From a virus, in the IMG/VR virus record IMGVR_UViG_3300027749_000151, positions 1 through 51,863 of that record: 51,863 bases of DNA, one strand, 5' to 3'. This document shows positions 42,236 to 48,473 of the stretch, in pieces. The notes under the pieces were generated by a model that did no database searches, was not told where the DNA came from, and worked only from the letters and a program-made list of their open reading frames with translations. A program made the position numbers and the translations under genes. Positions within the stretch are counted from its first letter, which is position 1. The number at the start of each line of letters is the position of its first letter.

Positions 42236-42647
42236 ACCAGCCTAGTTTTTCTCCGGCTGCTTGGCGGCGGTCGGATTCTTCTCTACTACCCGGCAAGCGG
42301 CTTGCCCAAAGTATAATTAGTGCAAAGAATATGCCCATGCCCATGGTGGCTTTCCAATTCTGTGTGGCAAACCAAAAGATAACCAAACTAACATCCATAC
42401 TTAAAAACATGAACCATTTGGCCTTAGCGGGAAATACGCTACCTGCTTGCCAATCTTTAATAAATGGTCCAAACAACTTATGATTTAACATATAGTCATG
42501 GAACCGTTTACTGCTACGGGAAAAGCAGTAGGTTGCAATCAAACTAGGAGTAGACCATGGAATTCCGGGTACAATTATTCCAATATATGCTATTCCTAAA
42601 AACAAAATACCAGCGGTAAACCAAAGTGCTTTTTTAATCTTTTCCAT
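42228..42647 (-). CDS. DUF454/YbaN-family inner-membrane protein
   Basis: 139 residues from MEKIKKALW. An AAAGGA site 6 bases upstream supports this start. Family signature: 'GIAYIGIIVPGIPWSTPSLIATYCFSRSSKRFHDYMLNHKLFGPFIKDWQ', then two membrane spans. DUF454 proteins are found in many proteobacteria and have no clear function. The gene is isolated on the minus strand among plus-strand genes, consistent with acquisition from a host. Confidence 0.85.
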   Translation of the reverse strand: MEKIKKALWFTAGILFLGIAYIGIIVPGIPWSTPSLIATYCFSRSSKRFHDYMLNHKLFGPFIKDWQAGSVFPAKAKWFMFLSMDVSLVIFWFATQNWKATMGMGIFFALIILWASRLPGSREESDRRQAAGEKLGWFK

Positions 42648-42685
42648 AATCAATCCTTTTGACTATTTAATGGAGTTATAACCAC

Positions 42686-42714
42686 TTGACAAATTTACCA
42701 GTTTAGTGTATAAT
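42686..42714 (+). promoter_or_regulatory. Sigma70 promoter with -10 directly before the ATG
   Basis: TTGACA (42686-42691), 17-bp spacer, TATAAT (42709-42714). The start codon begins at 42721, the expected transcription start itself. The mRNA should be leaderless. Confidence 0.8.
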
Positions 42715-42720
42715 ATCAGT

Positions 42721-43074
42721 ATGGCAACGAAAAACGCATTTATCTTCAGTTGGGATAATTTGGGCATTGAATCCATTATTCCTATCTCCCAATATGAGTT
42801 TCACGAGCAAGAAAATACCATACGGTTGTTAAGGGATCAAAAAAGAATTAATAATCCACTTAACGGTGTTGTGCGTAGTTTGTTGTTGAGGGCTAGATTT
42901 AATCCACAACGTCATTATGAAATCTATGCTATCGATTGTACTGAAGATATGGATGAAGCGTTTTGGAGAGAACAGTGGGAGGAACACCCACAATTTACAG
43001 CAGAATTGATCAGAGAACGTGGACATAAATTATATAGTGATCGAATAGAAACACACAAGGTTAAGATAACATGA
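42721..43074 (+). CDS. Hypothetical protein from a leaderless mRNA
   Basis: 117 residues from MATKNAFIFSWDNLGIES. An in-frame ATG upstream (42706) would lie inside the -10 box region and is rejected. 'NPLNGVVRSLLLRARFNPQRHYEIYAIDCTEDMDEAFWREQW' is distinctive and shares 'LNGVVR' with the 35293 protein. Overlaps the next gene as ATGA. Function unknown. Confidence 0.7.
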   Translation: MATKNAFIFSWDNLGIESIIPISQYEFHEQENTIRLLRDQKRINNPLNGVVRSLLLRARFNPQRHYEIYAIDCTEDMDEAFWREQWEEHPQFTAELIRERGHKLYSDRIETHKVKIT

Positions 43075-43886
43075 AAATTAGTTTAGTATCAGATCTACAT
43101 TTAGAATTCGGCTACCAAGAATTACCTGGTGGCGAAGTACTAATTTTGGCTGGAGATATTGCTGAGGCTCGTAGTATCCGCAAGCATCACCATAGCACTA
43201 AACTTATACAAGATACTCCAGACACGTTCTATCGTTGTTCAGAGTTCTTCAAATGGGAGTGTGAGAAATATGATCAAGTGTTTATGGTTATGGGAAATCA
43301 TGAACACTATCACGGGAGATTTGATAAGACCTATAATGAACTAAAAAGCATTCTACCTAAGAATGTAACCTTGTTAGAAAACGAAGTTGTTAATTACAAA
43401 GGTGTTATGTTTATGGGTGCTACACTATGGACTGACCTTAACAAGGGCGACAGTATTACAGCCTTTACTCTCAAGCAGTTCATGAATGATTACAAACTTA
43501 TAACTACTCATTATCCTGCTAAAGATGTGTATCATAAACTAACACCTGAGCATACTGCTGGAGTGCATTTTAAGACTAAACAATACTTTAAAACCGTATT
43601 GGAAATGAATCGTGACAAACCCTTTGTTGTCATTACTCATCACGGTCCTAGTTATGCAAGTATCAATGACAAATACAAGAACGATCAAACTATGAATGGG
43701 GGATACACCAGTGATCTAAGTGAATTGATTTTAGATTTTCCTAACATCAAAACTTGGGTACATGGCCATATGCATGATCCAGTTGATTACATGATTGGTG
43801 ATACCCGTGTGGTTAGTAATCCGCGTGGCTATATTGGTCATGAGGATACCAGTGGTTTTAATCCTGATTTCTACTTTGAAGTGTGA
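43071..43886 (+). CDS. Calcineurin-like metallophosphoesterase
   Basis: 271 residues. Metal-binding motifs in order: D8-x-H10 ('VSDLHLEF'), 'LAGDIAE', 'MGNHEHYHG', 'VITHHGPS' and 'WVHGHMHDP'. These give the two-metal centre of phosphoesterases. Substrate unknown; relatives in phages act on phosphodiesters or nucleotides. Placed in the operon started by the leaderless gene. Confidence 0.88.
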   Translation: MKISLVSDLHLEFGYQELPGGEVLILAGDIAEARSIRKHHHSTKLIQDTPDTFYRCSEFFKWECEKYDQVFMVMGNHEHYHGRFDKTYNELKSILPKNVTLLENEVVNYKGVMFMGATLWTDLNKGDSITAFTLKQFMNDYKLITTHYPAKDVYHKLTPEHTAGVHFKTKQYFKTVLEMNRDKPFVVITHHGPSYASINDKYKNDQTMNGGYTSDLSELILDFPNIKTWVHGHMHDPVDYMIGDTRVVSNPRGYIGHEDTSGFNPDFYFEV

Positions 43887-43887
43887 T

Positions 43888-44235
43888 ATGGTAACACAAA
43901 CTGATCAGTTCCTGCAAAGAGATGCACACTTGCCTAAGCCTAAGTACAACTATGGGGATAGAGTTTTTGCTCGACTAAACAAAGTCCCCGTAGTTGGAAT
44001 GGTTATAAGGCAAGTTGAAGATACTGTACTTGTACATTCTGATCTACCTCTTAGAGTAGAAGAACAAATTAGATATATTGTGTCAGTACCAATGAAAGGA
44101 ATGACCCGATTATTGGATATGAGTGGGACTTGCCATTGTGGTCGTACTTTAGATCCAAATGGTGATTGTGATACTAGTCATTCATTAACTGAAGAGCAAT
44201 ATCAAAAAATGCTCAAACGTAGGAAAAAGAAATGA
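43888..44235 (+). CDS. Hypothetical protein with Cys/His pair
   Basis: 115 residues from MVTQTDQFLQRDAHLPK. A beta-rich middle ('YGDRVFARLNKVPVVGMVIRQVEDTVLVHSD') looks like a small SH3-like barrel, followed by 'GTCHCGRTLDPNGDCD' that could bind zinc, then a basic end. The longer frame starting upstream overlaps the phosphoesterase and is rejected. Confidence 0.65.
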   Translation: MVTQTDQFLQRDAHLPKPKYNYGDRVFARLNKVPVVGMVIRQVEDTVLVHSDLPLRVEEQIRYIVSVPMKGMTRLLDMSGTCHCGRTLDPNGDCDTSHSLTEEQYQKMLKRRKKK

Positions 44236-44333
44236 CCTGGGATTTATTTTTTGGATTTTTAATTGGATATATTGTAGGAGTACTATATATGTGTTATCGC
44301 TCTAATGAAGATTCTAGGAGATATATAGAATGA
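44232..44333 (+). CDS. 33-residue single-pass membrane peptide
   Basis: MTWDLFFGFLIGYIVGVLYM then 'CYRSNEDSRRYIE'. One transmembrane helix of about 17-18 residues and a basic/acidic cytoplasmic tail. Overlaps both neighbours as ATGA. Such tiny membrane peptides are common in phages and may affect the host membrane. Confidence 0.6.
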   Translation: MTWDLFFGFLIGYIVGVLYMCYRSNEDSRRYIE

Positions 44334-44536
44334 ACAATTTAATCAAAGAACTTGAGCCCCAATGTTGGGAACACAATGAATTTGGACTTAATTTCAATTA
44401 CGAAAAGTTTGCCAAGTTGATTATACAAGAAGCTGGGGAAGCATTCTGGAGTGAGGCGTGTAATGTCAGTGATTTGGCCTACGAAGAATACTATCGTAAT
44501 AGAAAAAAGATTAAACAACATTTCGGAGTTGAATAA
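44330..44536 (+). CDS. 68-residue conserved phage protein
   Basis: MNNLIKELEPQCWEHNEFG and 'NYEKFAKLIIQEAGEAFWSEACN', a pattern recognised from several marine T4-like phages. One helix-rich domain, one Trp-rich stretch. Function unknown; ATGA overlap with the peptide upstream. Confidence 0.7.
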   Translation: MNNLIKELEPQCWEHNEFGLNFNYEKFAKLIIQEAGEAFWSEACNVSDLAYEEYYRNRKKIKQHFGVE

Positions 44537-44790
44537 TGTCAAGTACCGTACGCATAGCATGGGGTCCTAAATTCGACGAGAGTCAACAGTGGAATGAGGT
44601 ATGTGCTTGGGCCGTTGAACGTTTTGGCCTGCCTGGGGATAGATTCCAAAGTCACGCCAATATCAATTATATGGACTTTGTTTTCAAAAACAACAAAGAT
44701 GCATTAATGATGGCCCTGATGTTCAATGCTCCCATTGTGCCCGACGATGATCTCACCGTAGAACACGTTGGGCGTCTGTTCAATGCTTAA
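44536..44790 (+). CDS. Member 1 of small-protein array (divergent TMFxLKW family)
   Basis: 84 residues, starting at the last base of the previous stop (TAATG). 'WGPKFDESQQWNEVCAWAVERFGLPGDRFQSHANINYMDFVFKNNKDALMMALMF' keeps the general pattern of a Trp/Phe-rich domain ending in an 'F-F---KDAL-ALM' strand, related to the C-terminal strand of the following genes. First and most diverged of six. Confidence 0.68.
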   Translation: MSSTVRIAWGPKFDESQQWNEVCAWAVERFGLPGDRFQSHANINYMDFVFKNNKDALMMALMFNAPIVPDDDLTVEHVGRLFNA

Positions 44791-45085
44791 GAAACGTGCT
44801 ATGGCTAACGCAAAATGGGTATCCGAATTAGCAGAACAATGGATCAATGAAATCAACGTGAAACGCCTTGAAACTGGTTACGCTGACAATCAACCTAAAT
44901 GGCCCTATTGGGTCCGACCATACAACTATGGTATCGGGGAGTGGCAGGATATGAATCAGTGGATGTTCAACACAATGGGTGATAATAATTGGCTTACAGA
45001 AAATGCTCGTTGGGTGGGCAGTAATTCAAAGTACTGGTTCCGTGATGAACGTGATCGCACTATGTTTATTTTGAAGTGGTCATGA
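44783..45085 (+). CDS. Member 2 of TMFxLKW small-protein array
   Basis: 100 residues from MLKKRAMANAKW (alternate start MANAK at 44801). 'VGSNSKYWFRDERDRTMFILKWS' at the end is the array signature. Trp-rich (8 Trp). Overlaps the next gene as ATGA. Confidence 0.7.
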   Translation: MLKKRAMANAKWVSELAEQWINEINVKRLETGYADNQPKWPYWVRPYNYGIGEWQDMNQWMFNTMGDNNWLTENARWVGSNSKYWFRDERDRTMFILKWS

Positions 45086-45300
45086 TGAAAACTCCATTTT
45101 ATAAATTAAATGATCTTCCAAGGCTGGAAAGGCAATTAGCACCATTTGTTTATAAAATGATGGAATTACCAGCAGAGGATCGAAGAGCAGAATCACATAA
45201 AATATTGGATAAATTTAATATATCAGTTGATAATGACATGGAATGGTGCATTTGGAAAACTGATAAAGATTATACAATGTTTGTTTTGAAGTGGTTATGA
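45082..45300 (+). CDS. Member 3 of TMFxLKW small-protein array
   Basis: 72 residues, with 'WKTDKDYTMFVLKWL' at the end. The N-terminal part differs from member 2 ('MMKTPFYKLNDLPRLERQL'), so only the C-terminal signature is shared. ATGATG junction with the previous gene. Confidence 0.68.
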   Translation: MMKTPFYKLNDLPRLERQLAPFVYKMMELPAEDRRAESHKILDKFNISVDNDMEWCIWKTDKDYTMFVLKWL

Positions 45301-45593
45301 GTAATATAGAAGATCAAATCTTAACTAAGATTGCTAAACGAATGCAAAAAGATATTGATGAGCAGGTTATGTCAAAGTGGATGAATAAACCAAGTATTAA
45401 AATACACGACCAAAGTACGGTCGATGGTGAGACTTGGTATACCATCGGATGCTATGATGATACATCAAAATGGTTGCGATCACAGAATCGAGAATTGTGG
45501 CACGAACACGTCGAACACATATGGGCTGGATATCATAACACATTTGACATACACGAAAAACTTTATACTATGATAGCATTGAAATGGTCGTAA
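45297..45593 (+). CDS. Member 4 of TMFxLKW small-protein array
   Basis: 98 residues from MSNIEDQILTKIAKRM. 'HEKLYTMIALKWS' at the end keeps the signature. A Trp/His-rich middle ('WLRSQNRELWHEHVEHIWAGY') distinguishes it. ATGA junction. Confidence 0.68.
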   Translation: MSNIEDQILTKIAKRMQKDIDEQVMSKWMNKPSIKIHDQSTVDGETWYTIGCYDDTSKWLRSQNRELWHEHVEHIWAGYHNTFDIHEKLYTMIALKWS

Positions 45594-45811
45594 AAAATCC
45601 TACATTAATCATTGATTACGGTCTCCGAAGAGTCCGACTGACTCATAGCACTCCAGCGGCTCATGCGCTCACACCCGACCGTGAGTTGTGGGATCAAAGC
45701 CAATGGTGTTCGGAAACTTTCAAATCTGAACATTGTGTCTATCACGACGGTAGGTGGTATTTTAAACGACCGCGGGACAAGACTATGTTTATTTTAAAGT
45801 GGAGTTCATAA
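45584..45811 (+). CDS. Member 5 of TMFxLKW small-protein array
   Basis: 75 residues. 'YHDGRWYFKRPRDKTMFILKWSS' at the end. Its ATG lies inside the sequence encoding the LKWS end of the previous protein, so the two genes are interlocked. Confidence 0.68.
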   Translation: MVVKNPTLIIDYGLRRVRLTHSTPAAHALTPDRELWDQSQWCSETFKSEHCVYHDGRWYFKRPRDKTMFILKWSS

Positions 45812-46107
45812 TGGCAACAACAATACCCGGCTTTCCTAATATTAGTACAAGCGTGTTCAATGGAACAACATTTGAACCAGAACTTTCGCCAATGAGTAAG
45901 GGCAAGGCTAAAAGTTGGCTTGGAGAATTTCATTGGGTATCCCTGCCTGTTACTGATAAAAACAAGTACGACGATACCACGACTCCTGCGCTAGCATGGT
46001 GTCAAGAACACTTTGGCAAGAGTGGAGCACGTTGGTTTGAGAAAGATAAAAAATTCTATTTCAAAGATGAACGAGATGTTACTATGTTTATATTAAGATT
46101 TTCGTAA
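45811..46107 (+). CDS. Member 6 of TMFxLKW small-protein array
   Basis: 98 residues from MATTIPGFPNIST. 'KKFYFKDERDVTMFILRFS' at the end. TAATG overlap with member 5. A longer in-frame start upstream lies within the previous gene and is rejected. Confidence 0.7.
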   Translation: MATTIPGFPNISTSVFNGTTFEPELSPMSKGKAKSWLGEFHWVSLPVTDKNKYDDTTTPALAWCQEHFGKSGARWFEKDKKFYFKDERDVTMFILRFS

Positions 46108-46116
46108 ATATAGTCA

Positions 46117-46395
46117 ATGAGAAAACATGAAAATGAAACTATAGAATCATGGGCGGCTAGAGTAGAGATGTTTGAAAAAGGCCGTGCTATGCAACGCATT
46201 GCCAAGGGTGACAATGTAGGAGAAGTTATGGAAGAAATGAGCCGACGAATCAAAGATAAGATCTTACACCCTATTTTAGATACAATTCATAATTCCATAA
46301 CTTATACACATAATATAGAAAACAGCAGAAATGAATATAATAAAAAAATGAAAAATGTAGGAAAAGCAGCCGATCATGTTGACGCAGATACTTAA
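46117..46395 (+). CDS. Small helical phage protein with GluTR-tail-like motif
   Basis: 92 residues. 'VGEVMEEMSRRIKDKILHPILDTIHNSI' resembles the dimerisation end of glutamyl-tRNA reductase ('L-r-ltnKLLH-P') and similar short phage proteins. It lacks the enzyme's active-site domains, so it is not a reductase. Charged helices throughout. Confidence 0.62.
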   Translation: MRKHENETIESWAARVEMFEKGRAMQRIAKGDNVGEVMEEMSRRIKDKILHPILDTIHNSITYTHNIENSRNEYNKKMKNVGKAADHVDADT

Positions 46396-46486
46396 TTCAT
46401 TTATAATAAATAAATGCGTAGATGACCTAATGGCATTTACGTAGGGCATAGAGCCCAAATGATTCTTACTTATAAAGGAGAAAATT
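46396..46486 (+). promoter_or_regulatory. Structured leader of hsp20
   Basis: 91-nt region with an AATAAATA box (about 46407), an inverted repeat TAAATGC/GCATTTA, a GGGC/GCCC hairpin (about 46444-46454) and an AAAGGAG site before the ATG. The pairing could make translation temperature-dependent, but no standard ROSE or fourU motif is evident. A transcription start within it is uncertain. Confidence 0.4.
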
Positions 46487-46921
46487 ATGAATCAAATAGT
46501 ACGTTTCGACACCAACGCTCTAAACAGAGCACTTCTAGGTTTTGATACAATGTTTAACGATTTTGAAAGTCGTTTTGCAAATCAACTCAAAGACAACTAC
46601 CCCCCTTACAATATCGTTAAACACAATGACGACTCTTACGAGTTAGAAATTGCTGTAACAGGATTTGCTAAGGATGAAGTTACAGTTGAGATCGATCAAA
46701 ATCAATTGATTGTTAAGGGTGTTCGCAATAAGAACAATGATATAACTTCGGAATTTCTACATCGTGGATTAGCATTCCGAGACTTTACTCGTTCATGGAC
46801 ACTTGCTGAACATATGGAAGTAGGTGAAGGGATCATCAAGAATGGTGTGCTTACAATTGAATTAAAGCGTATTGTTCCTGATGCGTTAAAACCTCGAGTC
46901 CTTAAACTTAAGGGCGAATAA
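46487..46921 (+). CDS. hsp20: Small heat-shock protein (Hsp20/alpha-crystallin, IbpA-like)
   Basis: 144 residues. The IbpA-type start ('NALNRALLGFDTMFNDF') is followed by the alpha-crystallin domain ('YNIVKHNDDSYELEIAVTGFAKDEVTVEI', 'LIVKGVRNK', 'FLHRGLAFRDFTRSWTL') and the closing 'IKNGVLTIELKRIVP' strand. It holds unfolded proteins, and such genes occur in many cyanophages and pelagiphages, where it probably protects assembly. It precedes ClpS. Confidence 0.95.
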   Translation: MNQIVRFDTNALNRALLGFDTMFNDFESRFANQLKDNYPPYNIVKHNDDSYELEIAVTGFAKDEVTVEIDQNQLIVKGVRNKNNDITSEFLHRGLAFRDFTRSWTLAEHMEVGEGIIKNGVLTIELKRIVPDALKPRVLKLKGE

Positions 46922-46926
46922 AACCC

Positions 46927-46942
46927 GGGGGCTCAGGCCCCC
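46927..46942 (+). terminator. Terminator-like hairpin after hsp20
   Basis: GGGGGC (46927-46932), loop TCAG, GCCCCC (46937-46942), followed by TCTTATT. The T-run is weak, so it may attenuate rather than stop. Confidence 0.65.
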
Positions 46943-46959
46943 TCTTATTAAATAATATT

Positions 46960-47268
46960 ATGAGCACCGATACCCCTGTGATTGAAAAGAAAAAAGTAAC
47001 ATCCCGTTTGGTTAAAGAACCTGGGAAATTTAAAGTTATTGTTTGCAATGATGATGTTACTCCTATGGAGTTTGTTATTGCCATGTTGGTTAGTGTGTTT
47101 AGACATGATGAAAAAAATGCAATGAAATTAACATTAGAGGTACATCATAAAGGAAGTGCTGTAGTAGGTGTATATAGTTATGAAATTGCAGAACAAAAAG
47201 CAGTTGACGGAGTCAATTTAGCAAGGGCACATGGATATCCTTTGATAATTAAGATAGAAGAAGAATAA
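46960..47268 (+). CDS. clpS: N-degron adaptor ClpS
   Basis: 102 residues. Pocket residues of E. coli ClpS are kept: N30-D31-D32 ('VCNDDVTPMEFV'), M36 and H62 ('EVHHKGSAVVGV'). The C-terminal 'EIAEQKAVDGVNLARAHGYPLIIKIEEE' matches the family. ClpS presents proteins with N-terminal Leu, Phe, Tyr or Trp to ClpAP. No clpA is present in the window, so it would redirect the host ClpAP. Confidence 0.95.
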   Translation: MSTDTPVIEKKKVTSRLVKEPGKFKVIVCNDDVTPMEFVIAMLVSVFRHDEKNAMKLTLEVHHKGSAVVGVYSYEIAEQKAVDGVNLARAHGYPLIIKIEEE

Positions 47269-47277
47269 GAGATTACA

Positions 47278-47823
47278 ATGAGTTTAAAAGAACTAACCGC
47301 TGATAGACATCAACAAGCGGAAGATACCCTTTTTATGAAGGCAGTTTTTGCAAAAACTCTGCCCTTTGATTTGTGGGTAGATTTTACTTATCAAAAACAA
47401 CTTTGGTACAAAGAAATTGAACATGCTGCTCGAGAAGCAGGGCTATTAAATGCAATGCCGCCGGGCTTTGAACGTGCAGGATTAATCATGGATGACTACG
47501 AAGCCATGGATAAACCTGTAGGAAGTTTTAATACCTATAAAGAACAGACCAAAGAGTATGTTAGTTATATACGAACATTAGGTGATCCTACTCGTATTAT
47601 GGCACATCTTTATACTTGGCACATGGGTGACCTACATGGTGGTCAAATGATTAAGAAGATTGTGGAAGCCCCACACTCACATTTAGAGTTTGAAGATCGT
47701 GCCGAGTTAATTAAAACTGTACGTACTATGCTGTCAGACGATATGGCCGTTGAAGCCAACATAGCCTTTGAATGGGCAATTAAAATAATGGAATCATATG
47801 ACAGCAGTTTGGGACAAAATTGA
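47278..47823 (+). CDS. Heme oxygenase
   Basis: 181 residues. The proximal heme ligand is H11 in 'DRHQQAEDT' (HO family: 'H--AE'). The distal helix has 'MGDLHGGQMIKK' (about 117-128), matching the 'GDLSGG' signature of heme oxygenases. The enzyme opens heme to biliverdin, releasing iron and CO, with electrons from ferredoxin or a reductase. It overlaps the bilin-reductase gene by 26 bases, a strong pathway coupling. Confidence 0.9.
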   Translation: MSLKELTADRHQQAEDTLFMKAVFAKTLPFDLWVDFTYQKQLWYKEIEHAAREAGLLNAMPPGFERAGLIMDDYEAMDKPVGSFNTYKEQTKEYVSYIRTLGDPTRIMAHLYTWHMGDLHGGQMIKKIVEAPHSHLEFEDRAELIKTVRTMLSDDMAVEANIAFEWAIKIMESYDSSLGQN

Positions 47824-48463
47824 AGAATTAGCCAAGAAGTTTGAAGATCGATTCAATGCTACCGGCGAACCAATAACTGGTAATTTAGATTACGAGTGGC
47901 ATAATCAACTTTGGTCAAGCCCTAGATATCGTAGAGCACACGTAGAAATCGTGGACAATAGAGAAAGTCACAATATATACATTTTACATTGTACAGTATT
48001 TCCACATTTCAACGATCCTAGTCCTATTTTTGGGTTTGATGCTGTATGCGGTCCAAACAAAATTACAGGTGCATTCTGTGATTATAGTTCAGCAGGCGAT
48101 AGCACACATCCTATGATGCGTTGGTTTGCTAACGAAGGACTATATTATAATTGGGAAAAAAATAGAAACCTGCCTGAGTGGGCAAGTAGTATATTCAGCC
48201 CTGCAATGGTTGCCGCAGGTAATGTAAGAATAGGCGAAGAATTAGACAATTTATGTGAATTAGCACTACGTACATTGGATTATTATCTAAAAAACGTGGG
48301 AAATACGCAGCAAGATCTAGCAGATTATCACATGGCACAGAATCGTTATTGTCACTATCAAAAGCAGAATCCACACGTTATACGCAGTATGGTTAGTATG
48401 GGTGTAGAAGAATCTAAAATGAAACGTTTTGTCAGCGAAGTCCTGTTTCCAGAAGTAGTATAA
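47798..48463 (+). CDS. Ferredoxin-dependent bilin reductase (PcyX/PebS/PcyA family)
   Basis: 221 residues. Family motifs: 'YRRAHVEIVDN', 'SPIFGFDAVCGPNKITGAFCDYS' with the catalytic-type Asp81 (PcyA D105 equivalent), a His64 17 residues before it (spacing of the PcyA His88-Asp105 pair), 'WASSIFSPAM' and a C-terminal 'YCHYQKQNPH-IRSM' followed by 'SEVLFP' as in PcyA and PebS. It reduces biliverdin with electrons from ferredoxin; the product could be phycocyanobilin, phycoerythrobilin or another bilin. Cyanophages encode PebS and other phages encode PcyX, so the product must be tested. Confidence 0.88.
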   Translation: MTAVWDKIEELAKKFEDRFNATGEPITGNLDYEWHNQLWSSPRYRRAHVEIVDNRESHNIYILHCTVFPHFNDPSPIFGFDAVCGPNKITGAFCDYSSAGDSTHPMMRWFANEGLYYNWEKNRNLPEWASSIFSPAMVAAGNVRIGEELDNLCELALRTLDYYLKNVGNTQQDLADYHMAQNRYCHYQKQNPHVIRSMVSMGVEESKMKRFVSEVLFPEVV

Positions 48464-48466
48464 ATA
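48459..48466 (+). promoter_or_regulatory. Late promoter box before a virion-type gene
   Basis: TATAAATA overlaps a 7-bp inverted repeat TAGTATA/TATACTA (48456-48471) and lies only 7 bases before the ATG at 48474. The transcript would have almost no leader. Confidence 0.5.
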
Positions 48467-48473
48467 TACTATT

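Noticed and set aside
46117-46395. Glutamyl-tRNA reductase
   Set aside because: Only a short motif resembling the dimerisation end is present; the catalytic Cys and NADPH domains are missing.
47278-48463. Interpretation of the phage as a cyanophage because of bilin genes
   Set aside because: No photosystem or phycobilisome genes are present, and the porin and Bug-type SBP are betaproteobacterial in type. Cyanobacterial host cannot be excluded outright, but is not favoured.
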